The notes under the pieces are model-generated. The model saw only the letters and a list, made by a program, of their open reading frames with translations. It made no database searches and was not told the DNA's origin. DNA of 64,000 nt from CBFGRV01 sp965651265 (GTDB taxonomy: Bacteria; Bacteroidota; Rhodothermia; Rhodothermales; VXPQ01). Below are positions 42,226 through 51,112 of the stretch, piece after piece. The stretch covers positions 1 to 64,000 of the forward strand of contig CBFGRV010000008.1 in assembly GCA_965651265.1 (NCBI GenBank), read 5' to 3'. The translations under genes were made by a program, and so were the position numbers. The number at the start of each line of letters is the position of its first letter. The first letter of the stretch is position 1.

Positions 42226-43874
42226 CATCGCTACCCGATCTCAGAGAAGCGTCGCGGAATCAGCTGCTAAGGCGTGTCGACTGGCGATTCCTCCTCCCGA
42301 AACCGAATCCCAGCCGGAGCGCATGCTTCGCCAGGGGAACGCTCGAGGATGGCGTTCGGATGATTTCCGAGCATGTGGAGGCTCAGGAGGATACACCGCT
42401 GAGCTCCTGCGATCTCGTTGTGGCGGTCGATCCGGACCCGAACACAATACGCCGGGCCTTTGAACTGCTGCGGCCGCGAGGCGCCTTCTATGCGGAATGG
42501 CGCGATCCCGGACAGCGTGCATCGATGCTCCAGATGCTGCAGGGGTCAGGCCTCGATGTGCTGGGCTCCTATTGGGCATGGCCCGATCCGGAAAGCGGCT
42601 CCACGAGATTGTGGGTTCCACTCGATGCGGTCGGTGCCCTGCGATACGTCCGCGAGGCACCGACTCTGTCGTTCATTCCCGGAAGGTTTGGCGTGCGCTC
42701 GCCCGTCCTTGCGCTGCACCGTCTGCGAATGTCGAGGCGCCTGGCTTCGCCCACCCCCATGTGCACGATCGCTTTGAAGGCTGCCGATGCCGCGAGGGGA
42801 CATAGCGTACCGGGCCATTCTACCCCGAAGGAGCCCGCCTTGACGGCCATCCCCGAGGCCGTGGCGTCTGCCCTGGTCGAATCGAACGTGATCCCACCAG
42901 TCGACGGGTCCGGTGTCGTGTCAAAGAAGGCATTTTTTTGGATGCTGCTCACGCCCGGGCGAAGATCCATCAGCAAGGTGGTCGGTCTCGCCTTTAGAGA
43001 GCCGAGTACCGAACCCATGGCCGTTATAAAACTTCCTCGCATCCCCGAAGCCATCCCGGCGCTTAAGAAAGAGGCAGACGTTTTGAACGCCCTGCATCGA
43101 TCTCGAAAGACACCCATTAAAGGCGTGCCCCGCGTGTTATTCAGCGAGGAGCGAGATGGCATGCAAATGCTGGGTCTGACATACCTGCCCGGTGTACCCC
43201 TCTGGATCCAATTGCGGCGCAGCACCTATCGCTCCCTGGCGCACCGCGTCACAAAATGGCTCGCCGACCTCGCCGGCGAATCTCAGCCCGTGGATCGATC
43301 ACTATGGGGAGCACGTCTCGTGGATGCAACGTTGGAAACGTTCTCATCCCAATATGGAGATGTGCTGGAGAAAGAGGATTTGCAGAAGGCCGGAGACGTT
43401 CTTAACCGGCTCGATTCGCTGCCGATAGTGTTTGAACAGCGTGATCTCGGTCCCTGGAATGTTCTCGTCGCTCCCGACGGCTCGATCGGAGTGCTGGATT
43501 GGGAGTCCGGCGAACGCGAGGGTCTGCCATTGCTGGATCTCGTGTATTTCCTGACCTTTCAGGCATTCTTCCACAAGCGAGCGATGGGGTCCGGGCGCTT
43601 TGTAGAGGTCTACCGAAAGCTCATGCAGCCCTCCAGTTTTGTCGGCCGGATATTCAGCGAGTGCCAGATCCGGTATGCGAAACGGCTCGATATGCCTGCC
43701 TCCACCATGCACCCACTCCGCCTGCTCACATGGATGATTCACAGCCGATCCGAGTACGTCCATTTGTCTGATGACCTGGGTGGAACACCGCCGCCCGAGG
43801 CGCTGCGCGATGGGCTCTTTTATCGCTTGTGGAGGGAGGAGTTGGCGCACGGGGATCGGGTGCCCACACTCTGA
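42222..43874 (+). CDS. Two-domain protein: degenerate Rossmann/methyltransferase-like domain plus phosphotransferase-like kinase domain
   Basis: A 550-residue protein starting at GTG 42222, overlapping the previous stop. The first 150 residues (DWRFLLPKPN, VVAVDPDPNTIRRAFELLRPRGAFYAEWRDPG, WVPLDAVGALRYV) look like a methyltransferase fold in which the Gly-rich SAM loop is not recognisable. Residues about 230-545 resemble aminoglycoside phosphotransferase/choline-kinase-like kinases: IKLPRIPEAIPALKKEADVL, then DLGPWNVL near 407 (catalytic Asp and Asn; the usual first His of this loop is Gln) and GVLDWE near 423 (metal Asp). It may phosphorylate a sugar or lipid intermediate. Neighbours are GT4 and a methyltransferase. 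No function for this fusion is known to me. Confidence 0.62.
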   Translation: MTSLPDLREASRNQLLRRVDWRFLLPKPNPSRSACFARGTLEDGVRMISEHVEAQEDTPLSSCDLVVAVDPDPNTIRRAFELLRPRGAFYAEWRDPGQRASMLQMLQGSGLDVLGSYWAWPDPESGSTRLWVPLDAVGALRYVREAPTLSFIPGRFGVRSPVLALHRLRMSRRLASPTPMCTIALKAADAARGHSVPGHSTPKEPALTAIPEAVASALVESNVIPPVDGSGVVSKKAFFWMLLTPGRRSISKVVGLAFREPSTEPMAVIKLPRIPEAIPALKKEADVLNALHRSRKTPIKGVPRVLFSEERDGMQMLGLTYLPGVPLWIQLRRSTYRSLAHRVTKWLADLAGESQPVDRSLWGARLVDATLETFSSQYGDVLEKEDLQKAGDVLNRLDSLPIVFEQRDLGPWNVLVAPDGSIGVLDWESGEREGLPLLDLVYFLTFQAFFHKRAMGSGRFVEVYRKLMQPSSFVGRIFSECQIRYAKRLDMPASTMHPLRLLTWMIHSRSEYVHLSDDLGGTPPPEALRDGLFYRLWREELAHGDRVPTL

Positions 43875-43927
43875 AAGTGATCCCGGGGTCGAATACCTCT
43901 AGATCTCCCAATCAGCTTCGCCGGCCG

Positions 43928-44641
43928 ATGAGCGATTCATCGAACAATCGGGACGATTTCCGCAAGCGTATGCAGCGCCTTCGACATCCTGCCTGGCTGG
44001 GGACGCTTCGCAAAACGCGACCCCTCAGCGATCACTGGGGATTCGATCGCGGTACGCCCATCGACAGGTTCTACATAGAGCGGTTTCTCGACGAGCATCG
44101 AAATGACATCACCGGACACGTGCTCGAAATCAAAGACAACGCGTACACGGATCGATTCGGTACGGGTGTAACTCGGCGTGATGTGTTGGATGTCGATCCG
44201 GAAAATGAGTCGGCGACGATTTTTGCCGATCTCGCCGATGCGGGGCAGATCGCATCCGATCGATTCGATTGCTTCATACTGACGCAGACCCTACAACTGA
44301 TCTACGATGTGCATGCCGCCGTAAAGCATGCTCATCGGATACTCCGGCCCGGAGGAGTGCTTCTTGTCACTGTCCCCGTCATCAGTCGGCTCGCTACCCG
44401 CTACGGACTCGAGAGTGATTACTGGCGATTTACGCCGGCCTCGAGCCGAAAACTTTTTGGCGATGTATTCGGCTCGAACCGTGTGACCGTGCAGGCACAT
44501 GGCAACGTGCTCACGGGAATCGCTTTCCTCGCTGGAATGGCCAGGGAGGAACTATCCGGGCGCGATCTCGAGGTCGACGACCCCTACTTTCCGCTGATAG
44601 TCACCGTCAGAGCCGTCAAGCAGGACGCAAATGCTCGATGA
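43928..44641 (+). CDS. SAM-dependent methyltransferase of the glycan cluster
   Basis: A 237-residue class I methyltransferase-like protein. GTPIDRFYIERFLDEHR, then GHVLEIKDNAYTDRFG (SAM-binding strand, somewhat degenerate), FDCFILTQTLQLIYDVHAAV and ILRPGGVLLVTVPVISRL fit the methyltransferase-11 fold. DYWRFTPAS is a frequent element of this subgroup. Start at ATG 43928 avoids overlap with the kinase-like gene; its stop overlaps the next GT2 by 4 nt, which suggests they act on the same sugar. Possible O-methylation of a glycan residue. Confidence 0.78.
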   Translation: MSDSSNNRDDFRKRMQRLRHPAWLGTLRKTRPLSDHWGFDRGTPIDRFYIERFLDEHRNDITGHVLEIKDNAYTDRFGTGVTRRDVLDVDPENESATIFADLADAGQIASDRFDCFILTQTLQLIYDVHAAVKHAHRILRPGGVLLVTVPVISRLATRYGLESDYWRFTPASSRKLFGDVFGSNRVTVQAHGNVLTGIAFLAGMAREELSGRDLEVDDPYFPLIVTVRAVKQDANAR

Positions 44642-45558
44642 CCGAATCGCAGAAGTCCGCAGCGTCGGTGATCATCTGTTCCCGAAACCGACCTACCCTG
44701 TTGAAGGAGGCCGTGCTTTCCATCATCGAGGGCGACGAACTGCCGGAAGAAATCGTCATCGTCGATCAAAGTGACGACCCTGACGCCGCACTCGCATCGG
44801 AGACGTTTTCAACGAAGTGCGTAATTCGATATGTATGGACGCAAACGGTCGGTCTGAGTCGAGCAATCAATCTGGGTGTAGCTAAGGCCGCCCACGACCT
44901 GCTCGTGTTTACCCACGACGACGTGTTGGTGCGGCAGGATTGGTTTTCGGTCTGCAGGCGCATGTTGATGGAGAAGGGCGACAGATGGGTGATCACGGGG
45001 CGAGTGCTTCCCGGCGAACCGGAGGTGGGCGGCGGGTTTAACTTGTCCACCATCACGGACGAAACCCCACGCACCTATCGGGAGCGCGAGGGCATCGAAG
45101 TGCTATTTCCGATGAATATGGCGATGTACCGCTCCACATTCGACACGGTCGGGGGATTTGACGAACGGATCGGCCCGGGGACGTCGTATCCTGCTGCCGA
45201 AGACAACGATTTTTGTTTTCGGTTGCTGGAGTCGGGCTTTTGCATCGCCTACGAACCGGAGATGGTCGTGCGGCATCGAGCGTGGAGATCGATCGACGAC
45301 TACGCGGACCTTCGCTACCATTACGGGCGAGGGCAGGGAGCCTACTACGCGAAGCACATGAGCCTTCGCGATCCATACATGCTGCGACGAATGATGCAAG
45401 ACGTGCGCCAGCGCCTTGGAGCGATACGATCGACGCCGCCATCGCCAAAACGCCGCGGCACGGCCAGGTATCTTCTCGGAATCGCATCAGGCATGGGTCG
45501 GTGGTTCTTGAAGGGACGCTTCCAACCCGCTCGAAATCCGTCTTCACGCGAGGCATGA
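44638..45558 (+). CDS. Glycosyltransferase family 2
   Basis: A 306-residue GT-A protein with SVIICSRNRPTLLKEAVLSI, EEIVIVDQSDDP and VFTHDDVLV (DxD-like). The FPMNMAMYRSTFDTVGGFDERIGPG and AEDNDFCFRLLESGF segments carry the acceptor/catalytic acidic residues. The tail (after 270) is basic. Its start overlaps the methyltransferase gene (44638-44641) and its end overlaps the ABC permease gene (45555-45558), both by 4 nt. Specificity unknown; it lies immediately before the exporter pair. Confidence 0.88.
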   Translation: MTESQKSAASVIICSRNRPTLLKEAVLSIIEGDELPEEIVIVDQSDDPDAALASETFSTKCVIRYVWTQTVGLSRAINLGVAKAAHDLLVFTHDDVLVRQDWFSVCRRMLMEKGDRWVITGRVLPGEPEVGGGFNLSTITDETPRTYREREGIEVLFPMNMAMYRSTFDTVGGFDERIGPGTSYPAAEDNDFCFRLLESGFCIAYEPEMVVRHRAWRSIDDYADLRYHYGRGQGAYYAKHMSLRDPYMLRRMMQDVRQRLGAIRSTPPSPKRRGTARYLLGIASGMGRWFLKGRFQPARNPSSREA

Positions 45559-46409
45559 GCCGACGTCACGATACCATCGCGCACTCACCTCTGCCCGTGA
45601 CGGTCCTCCGACCGATCAAGGGGTGGGTACCGCTTCGGCTGGACGAGCTGTGGGAATACCGGGAGTTGCTGTATTTCCTCGCCTGGCGCGATCTGAAGGT
45701 GCGCTACAAGCAGACGATCCTCGGCGGCACCTGGGCACTTCTACAACCCATCTTCACGATGGTCGTCTTCAGCGTGTTTTTCGGCAAATTAGCGCAGGTG
45801 CCGTCCGACGGTCTGCCGTATCCCGTCTTTGCATTCGCCGCGCTCGTGCCGTGGAACTTCTTCTCCAACGCCCTGACACAGGCTTCCAACAGCCTCGTGC
45901 TGGACACCAGCATGATCACGAAGGTGTACTTCCCGCGCCTCATCATGCCGACCGCAACCGTCGTCGCAGGGCTCGTAGACTTCGCGCTTTCGTTCCTCGT
46001 GTTGATGGCCATGATGCTTTTCTACGGCATCATTCCCGGTGTCGAGGTCTTGTGGCTGCCGTTCTTTGTGCTCCTGACGATGATCACGTCGCTCGGGGTG
46101 GCGTACTGGTTCGCCGCCATGAACGTTCAGTTTCGTGACGTTCGCTATGTGGTACCTTTTGTCGTCCAGGCCTGGCTTTTCATCTCCCCGATAGCATATC
46201 CCAGCAGCCTCCTGTCCGAGCCCTGGCGAAGCATCTACGGAATCAATCCGATGGCCGGTGTCGTGGAGGGATTCCGATGGGCTCTGCTCGACACGAACGC
46301 CGCCCCGGGACCCATTGTGGCCGTCTCGGCGGCGGCCGCGCTCCTGGTCTTGTTTAGTGGAGCCTATTATTTCCGGCGTCTCGAAAGAACCTTTGCCGAT
46401 CTGGCCTAG
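45555..46409 (+). CDS. wzm: ABC transporter permease for polysaccharide export (Wzm-type)
   Basis: A 284-residue six-helix permease of the ABC-2 family. LWEYRELLYFLAWRDLKVRYKQTILGGTWALLQP is the classic N-terminal signature of Wzm/KpsM-type polysaccharide permeases, and the fold ends with ISPIAYPSSLL and NPMAGVVEGFRWALL. It works with the ATPase encoded 4 bp downstream to move undecaprenyl-linked O-polysaccharide across the inner membrane. The start ATG 45555 overlaps the GT2 stop; longer readings are antiphase to that gene. This pair shows the cluster is of the ABC-transporter-dependent type, with no Wzx/Wzy seen. Confidence 0.93.
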   Translation: MSRRHDTIAHSPLPVTVLRPIKGWVPLRLDELWEYRELLYFLAWRDLKVRYKQTILGGTWALLQPIFTMVVFSVFFGKLAQVPSDGLPYPVFAFAALVPWNFFSNALTQASNSLVLDTSMITKVYFPRLIMPTATVVAGLVDFALSFLVLMAMMLFYGIIPGVEVLWLPFFVLLTMITSLGVAYWFAAMNVQFRDVRYVVPFVVQAWLFISPIAYPSSLLSEPWRSIYGINPMAGVVEGFRWALLDTNAAPGPIVAVSAAAALLVLFSGAYYFRRLERTFADLA

Positions 46410-46413
46410 AGGG

Positions 46414-47709
46414 ATGAGTGAGATCGCCATCAAGGTTGAGGGCCTCGGCAAGATGTACCACATCGGCCGGTTACAACAGCGTCGGGATCGGTTGACGGAG
46501 GTGCTGACCGAGCTTGCAAAGGCGCCATTCCGTCGGCTCGGAAGCGTGCTTCGAGGTCGTGCCGCCGGTGTGGCGGAGCTCGATGAGGAGCTCTGGGCGC
46601 TGAGAAATGTGTCCTTCGAGGTTGCGCGAGGGGAGGCCGTCGGCATCGTGGGACACAACGGCGCGGGCAAGAGCACACTGCTCAAGATCCTGTCGCGTAT
46701 CACCGACCTGACGGAAGGGTACGCCGAGATTCACGGCCGCGTCGGTTCACTCCTGGAGGTCGGTACCGGCTTTCATCGCGACCTTACCGGCCGCGAGAAC
46801 ATCTACCTCAATGGTGCCATTCTCGGAATGAAGCGCTCGGAAATCGAACAGAAGTTCGATGAGATCGTCGCCTTCGCCGAGACCGAAAAATTCCTCGACA
46901 CTCCGGTCAAGCATTACTCGACCGGGATGTACATGCGGCTGGCCTTCGCCGTCGCCGCGCACCTCGAGCCGGACATACTCATCGTCGACGAAGTCCTTTC
47001 CGTCGGGGACGCCGCATTTCAGAGGAAGTGTCTCGGTAAGATGAAGGAGGTGACCGGTGAGGGACGGACCGTGCTGTTCGTCAGCCACAACCTGGTGGCG
47101 GTACAAAGCCTGTGCGATCGGGCAATCTGGCTGGACGAGGGCCGCATCGCCACACAGGGGAAACCGGCATCCGTCGTTGCTGGATATCTGCGCGCTTCGC
47201 GCTCCGCCGGAAATGACCACATCTGGAACGACCCTCGCACGGCCCCCGGCAATGACAAAGTGCGGATACGCCGGGCGCGTGTCCGGCCCCAAGGTGCCGA
47301 AGCGGACCATCCAATAGATGTCCGAACCGACTTCGTCCTCGAATTCGAATACTGGAATTTGCAGCCCGATGCCCGCTTGAATCTAAGCCTGTACGTAAAG
47401 GACGAGCACGACAGCATCGTCTTCAACGTGGCTCCGCCACAAGATTTGGGACCCTACCCTGCCGGCCTCTTTCGGGATGTTTGCCACATTCCGGGCGATC
47501 TGATGAACGATGGCCACTACACGGTGGAGTTGCTGGTCGTGCACGATCATAGTCGGGTCGTCTATTCGCATCCTGAGATTCTCTCGTTCGACATCCTCGA
47601 CAGTCCAGATCTACGGGGGGCCTGGCATGGCGAGTGGCCGGGCGCTGTGCGACCCATCCTGGAATGGCAGTCGGAATGCCTGGAAACCCATGAGCTCGCC
47701 TCTCGCTAG
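46414..47709 (+). CDS. wzt: ABC transporter ATPase for polysaccharide export with C-terminal binding domain (Wzt-type)
   Basis: A 431-residue protein. The ATPase domain (about 1-250) has Walker A GHNGAGKST, the family-specific EVGTGFHRDLTGRENIYLNG, signature YSTGMYMRLAFA and Walker B ILIVDEVLSVGD with the SHN switch. The C-terminal 180 residues (VRIRRARVRPQG to FDIL) form a Wzt-C beta-sandwich that reads the non-reducing end of the finished glycan in E. coli O8/O9a. Its presence suggests a chain terminator is recognised before export. The tail overlaps the next gene by 20 nt. Confidence 0.93.
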   Translation: MSEIAIKVEGLGKMYHIGRLQQRRDRLTEVLTELAKAPFRRLGSVLRGRAAGVAELDEELWALRNVSFEVARGEAVGIVGHNGAGKSTLLKILSRITDLTEGYAEIHGRVGSLLEVGTGFHRDLTGRENIYLNGAILGMKRSEIEQKFDEIVAFAETEKFLDTPVKHYSTGMYMRLAFAVAAHLEPDILIVDEVLSVGDAAFQRKCLGKMKEVTGEGRTVLFVSHNLVAVQSLCDRAIWLDEGRIATQGKPASVVAGYLRASRSAGNDHIWNDPRTAPGNDKVRIRRARVRPQGAEADHPIDVRTDFVLEFEYWNLQPDARLNLSLYVKDEHDSIVFNVAPPQDLGPYPAGLFRDVCHIPGDLMNDGHYTVELLVVHDHSRVVYSHPEILSFDILDSPDLRGAWHGEWPGAVRPILEWQSECLETHELASR

Positions 47710-48664
47710 CCCTCTATCCGCGGATGGAGTATCGGGCTACTTGCATCCCGGTTATGCGGAGTCACTTTCAGAGTTCGGAAGCCCGCTCCTACTTCCCCGA
47801 AGCAACGGCTCCATTCTGATCCGCCGCATTCCCGACACGGAGTACCACGATGCGACCGCGCCGTATCCGCTCCTCTTTTGTCTCGACTGGTCGCAGTTGC
47901 CGGTTGACCTTGACGCCCTCGGAACGGTATCTCCTTCAGTCCATGGTGCGCCCAACCTCGTTTCGATGACGGCCGTCACAGATCCCTTCGCGGATGTTGA
48001 CGAATCACTTTTCCGAAGGAGTTTTGTGGATGTCGTACGTCCTTTCAAAGAACATTTCGTCGTCGATCTGAAAGGCGATTTTGAGCGCAGCATTTCTTCT
48101 CATCACAGACGCAACGCACGGAAGGCCGCGAAAATTCTCGAAGTGACTGCTCACGCCTGTTCGGAGCACCTCCTGGACGATTGGCTGGAATTGTACTCGA
48201 ACCTTATTCGACGGCACCATATCAGAGGAGTGGCGCGCTTCTCTCGGACTTCGTTCGAACGCCAGTTCAAGGTTCCGGGGCTTGTGGCCTTCACGGCTAC
48301 CCACAGCGGTCAGACCGTCGGAATGATACTCTGGTACGTGCAGAGTCGGCGCGCCTACTACCACCTCGGCGCCTACAGCGATGTCGGTTATGAACTGGGA
48401 GCATCGTTCGCCCTTTTCACCCGGGCCATCGAGCATTTTCACGCCGAAGGCCTGGATTGGCTGAATCTCGGCGCAGGGGCGGGGCTCACGGTTGACTCCG
48501 ACGACGGGCTGACCCGGTTCAAGCGTGGATGGGCATCATCTACCCGAACCACCTATCTGTGTGGCCGAATCTTCGATCAATCGACATACGACGAGCTTTC
48601 ACGCGCACACGCACCGGCCGGCACCGACTTCTTCCCGGCCTACCGCGTAGGCGAGTTCACCTGA
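47690..48664 (+). CDS. FemAB/GNAT-like acyltransferase (first)
   Basis: A 324-residue protein with a BioF2/Acetyltransf-6-like GNAT architecture. A weak N-terminal domain is followed by a conserved core around HFVVDLKGDFERSISSHHRRNARKA, the typical FemAB-like motif (basic substrate-binding helix), and YYHLGAYSDVGYELGASFALFTRAIEHF, then LNLGAG and GLTRFKRGW near the end. FemAB-type proteins add amino acids from tRNA to sugar-peptides; in polysaccharide clusters related proteins acylate sugars. The start ATG 47690 lies inside the Wzt gene (20-nt overlap); longer frames are not credible. Substrate unknown. Confidence 0.75.
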   Translation: MSSPLASPLSADGVSGYLHPGYAESLSEFGSPLLLPRSNGSILIRRIPDTEYHDATAPYPLLFCLDWSQLPVDLDALGTVSPSVHGAPNLVSMTAVTDPFADVDESLFRRSFVDVVRPFKEHFVVDLKGDFERSISSHHRRNARKAAKILEVTAHACSEHLLDDWLELYSNLIRRHHIRGVARFSRTSFERQFKVPGLVAFTATHSGQTVGMILWYVQSRRAYYHLGAYSDVGYELGASFALFTRAIEHFHAEGLDWLNLGAGAGLTVDSDDGLTRFKRGWASSTRTTYLCGRIFDQSTYDELSRAHAPAGTDFFPAYRVGEFT

Positions 48665-48676
48665 GCGACCGGCTCC

Positions 48677-49321
48677 ATGAGGGACACCGGAAAGAAATAT
48701 CTTGGCATTGTGGCCCACTACGAAGACTGCCTCGCCAGGCACGGCGACTCACATCTCGGTGTAGACTGGCCCAGGAAGGAGGATGCCGATACCCGCTACC
48801 GCGTCATGTTGGATGTGATCAGGCCGCGGCCCGACTCACCCGTCACGCTACTCGACTTCGGATGCGGTGCCTCACACCTTCTGGAATACATCCGGCGCCA
48901 CAACATCCCGAACATCAACTATTCCGGCCTCGACATCTCGGAAAAGTTCATCGATCTGGCCAGGCAGAAATTTGCGCAGGTCGATTACTACTGCGCCGAC
49001 ATCCTGGAGACTCCGGAGCGGGTCCCCGTTTTCGACTATGTCATCATGAACGGCGTGTTTACCGAGCGGCGCGACCTGAACTACGCCGAAATGTGGGACT
49101 ACCTTACATCGATGCTTGCGGTAGTATTCGAGAAGGCGCGTAAAGGCATCGCCTTCAACGTCATGTCCAAGCACGTGGACTGGGAAAGGGACGACCTATT
49201 CCACGTGCCGTTCGACGAACTGACCGACTTTATTTCGGCCCACCTCAGTCGTCACTTCCTCATCCGGCACGATTATGGTCTCTACGAATACACTGCCTAC
49301 GTCTACAGGGAGGCGACGTGA
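48677..49321 (+). CDS. SAM-dependent methyltransferase
   Basis: A 214-residue class I methyltransferase. VTLLDFGCGASHLLEYI is motif I, YSGLDISEKFIDLARQ is motif II, and the acidic loop is DYYCADILETPE, followed by FDYVIMNGVFTERRDL. No methyl acceptor can be read from the sequence. It lies between two FemAB-like genes, so it may tailor the same acyl or sugar unit. 15 bp separate it from the following gene. Confidence 0.82.
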   Translation: MRDTGKKYLGIVAHYEDCLARHGDSHLGVDWPRKEDADTRYRVMLDVIRPRPDSPVTLLDFGCGASHLLEYIRRHNIPNINYSGLDISEKFIDLARQKFAQVDYYCADILETPERVPVFDYVIMNGVFTERRDLNYAEMWDYLTSMLAVVFEKARKGIAFNVMSKHVDWERDDLFHVPFDELTDFISAHLSRHFLIRHDYGLYEYTAYVYREAT

Positions 49322-49336
49322 ACCTCCACCGTGTGT

Positions 49337-50335
49337 ATGTCTGACGGAAGAATGGGCCACGAAGCCTGCATCACACTGGACGATCCTTCGGGATGGAATC
49401 GCGCTCTCGACGGCGTCAGACATGGTTTCGCCCACACGTGGGAGAACGCGTACGCTATGCGTCTTACGACGGGATATCCCACCTATCTGTATGTGTACAC
49501 AAGTGGTGAGACGCGAATCGTCTGTCCAGTTGCCGAGCGGACCTTTTCTGGATACGTCGACATCGTCACGCCGTATGGTCTTTCGGGCTTCGTCTCCAAC
49601 GGGACATGTCCGGAGTTTGGACACCATTGGCGTCAGTTCGCTCGGACCCGCGGTTACGTGTGCGGGTACTTTGCCATCCACCCGCTGCTCATGGATGAGT
49701 CTCTCTACCCCGTCCATGAGCTGGAAGAGCAGAATGAGATCTACGTGATTGACCTGCGGCGGTCGTTAGATGAGCTATTCGCACGCCTGTCCACGAACAG
49801 GAGGCGAGTCGTGCGCGACATGGACAAGTCTATGCGTATCGTGCAGAACCGAGAGCGACTCGCCGATTTCTTCCTGAGGCACTATCACGAATTCATGTCG
49901 GCAAAAGGCGCCTCGTCTGTATATCAGTTCTCACCTCAAACCCTATCATTTCTCACTGGACTCGAGAACGTGTTCATGTTTGGAGCGGCGAATGAGGATG
50001 ACCGGCTCGAGTCCGTCTCTATGTTCGCCTGTACCAGGGATGTTGCTACCTATCTGTTCAACGTATCCATTCCGGAAGGGCGCCGGCATGCAGCGCCGTT
50101 GCTCTGGTGCGGCATCGAGCATGCTCGGTCGCTCGATATTCACTGGATGGATCTCGGAGGAGGCATCCGGAAGAACGACTCGCTGGCGGAGTTCAAGCGA
50201 CGGTTTGGCGGGGATGCGAAGCCGCTAAAGGCGCTCAAACAGATCTACGATACTCCTGTATTCGAGTCGTTGTGTCGGGAAGTGAATGTGGATGCGGCGC
50301 GATCTGGCTACTTCCCGCCCTATCGACGACCCTGA
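49337..50335 (+). CDS. FemAB/GNAT-like acyltransferase (second)
   Basis: A 332-residue GNAT/FemAB-like protein. Recognisable parts are PYGLSGFVSNG, IDLRRSLDELFARLSTNRRR (basic helix), HEFMSAKGASSVYQF and HWMDLGGGIRKNDSLAEFKRRFGG close to the end, the same plan as the FemAB-like gene 1.6 kb upstream but with low direct similarity. GTG 49331 is an alternative start two codons upstream. Together they may install two acyl or aminoacyl groups on a sugar. Followed by the dimethyltransferase-like gene after 27 bp. Substrate unknown. Confidence 0.75.
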   Translation: MSDGRMGHEACITLDDPSGWNRALDGVRHGFAHTWENAYAMRLTTGYPTYLYVYTSGETRIVCPVAERTFSGYVDIVTPYGLSGFVSNGTCPEFGHHWRQFARTRGYVCGYFAIHPLLMDESLYPVHELEEQNEIYVIDLRRSLDELFARLSTNRRRVVRDMDKSMRIVQNRERLADFFLRHYHEFMSAKGASSVYQFSPQTLSFLTGLENVFMFGAANEDDRLESVSMFACTRDVATYLFNVSIPEGRRHAAPLLWCGIEHARSLDIHWMDLGGGIRKNDSLAEFKRRFGGDAKPLKALKQIYDTPVFESLCREVNVDAARSGYFPPYRRP

Positions 50336-50362
50336 CCTTCAGATCCAGAACTACCATTTGGA

Positions 50363-51109
50363 ATGTTTACTAAATCCGCCGCGTTCTACGACGCGCTTTA
50401 CCATTTTAAGGACTATGAGGCGGCGTCGAAGCAGCTCCACGATCTGCTCTCGAGGGTACATTCCCGAGCGAAGAGCCTACTTGATGTGGCCTGTGGAACA
50501 GGGATGCATCTGGCGACCCTCCAGAGGTTCTACCAGGTCGAGGGCCTGGACCTGAACCCGGATCTACTCGAGATCGCGCGCCAACGATGCCCGGATGTGC
50601 CGTTCCACCAGGCAGATATGATCGACTTTCAGCTGGACGGCACCTTCGATGTCATCACCTGTCTGTTCAGTTCGATTGGGTACGTCCGAACACTGGAGAA
50701 CCTGCGCCGCGCCGTATCCAGCATGGCTTCGCACCTCAATGACGACGGTGTGCTCGTGATCGAACCATGGTTCACTCCAGAGCAATACTGGGTGGGGCAT
50801 CTGGCAGTGAATCACGCCGACACGCCGGATCTGAAAATCACGTGGATGTACCTGAGCGAGAAAGAGGAGAATCGCTCGATCTTCGACATTCACTATCTCG
50901 TCGGTACGCCGGAGGGTGTCACCCATTTCACGGAGCGACACGAGATGGGTTTATTCACAGATGCGGAATACCGAGATGCTTTCGAACGGTCGGGCCTGCG
51001 AGTGGCGTACGATCGCGAAGGGCTTTTCGGGCGCGGGATGTACCTGGGAGTCAAGGGTGATCTCGAGTTGCCGCAGCCGTTTGTCTTCCGACCTGATTCG
51101 GCCGCCTGA
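50363..51109 (+). CDS. SAM-dependent methyltransferase resembling amino-sugar N,N-dimethyltransferases (DesVI/TylM1-like)
   Basis: A 248-residue methyltransferase. LLDVACGTGMHLATLQ (SAM loop), VEGLDLNPDLLEIARQRCPDV, DVITCLFSSIGYVRTLENLRRAV and VLVIEPWFTPEQYW strongly resemble enzymes that N,N-dimethylate dTDP-3-amino-3,6-dideoxyhexoses such as desosamine. The next gene, 3 bp downstream, encodes a sugar aminotransferase, which fits amine formation then methylation. Other small-molecule methyltransferases share the fold, so the sugar assignment is an inference from context. The overall length (about 250) matches TylM1. Confidence 0.78.
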   Translation: MFTKSAAFYDALYHFKDYEAASKQLHDLLSRVHSRAKSLLDVACGTGMHLATLQRFYQVEGLDLNPDLLEIARQRCPDVPFHQADMIDFQLDGTFDVITCLFSSIGYVRTLENLRRAVSSMASHLNDDGVLVIEPWFTPEQYWVGHLAVNHADTPDLKITWMYLSEKEENRSIFDIHYLVGTPEGVTHFTERHEMGLFTDAEYRDAFERSGLRVAYDREGLFGRGMYLGVKGDLELPQPFVFRPDSAA

Positions 51110-51112
51110 CCC

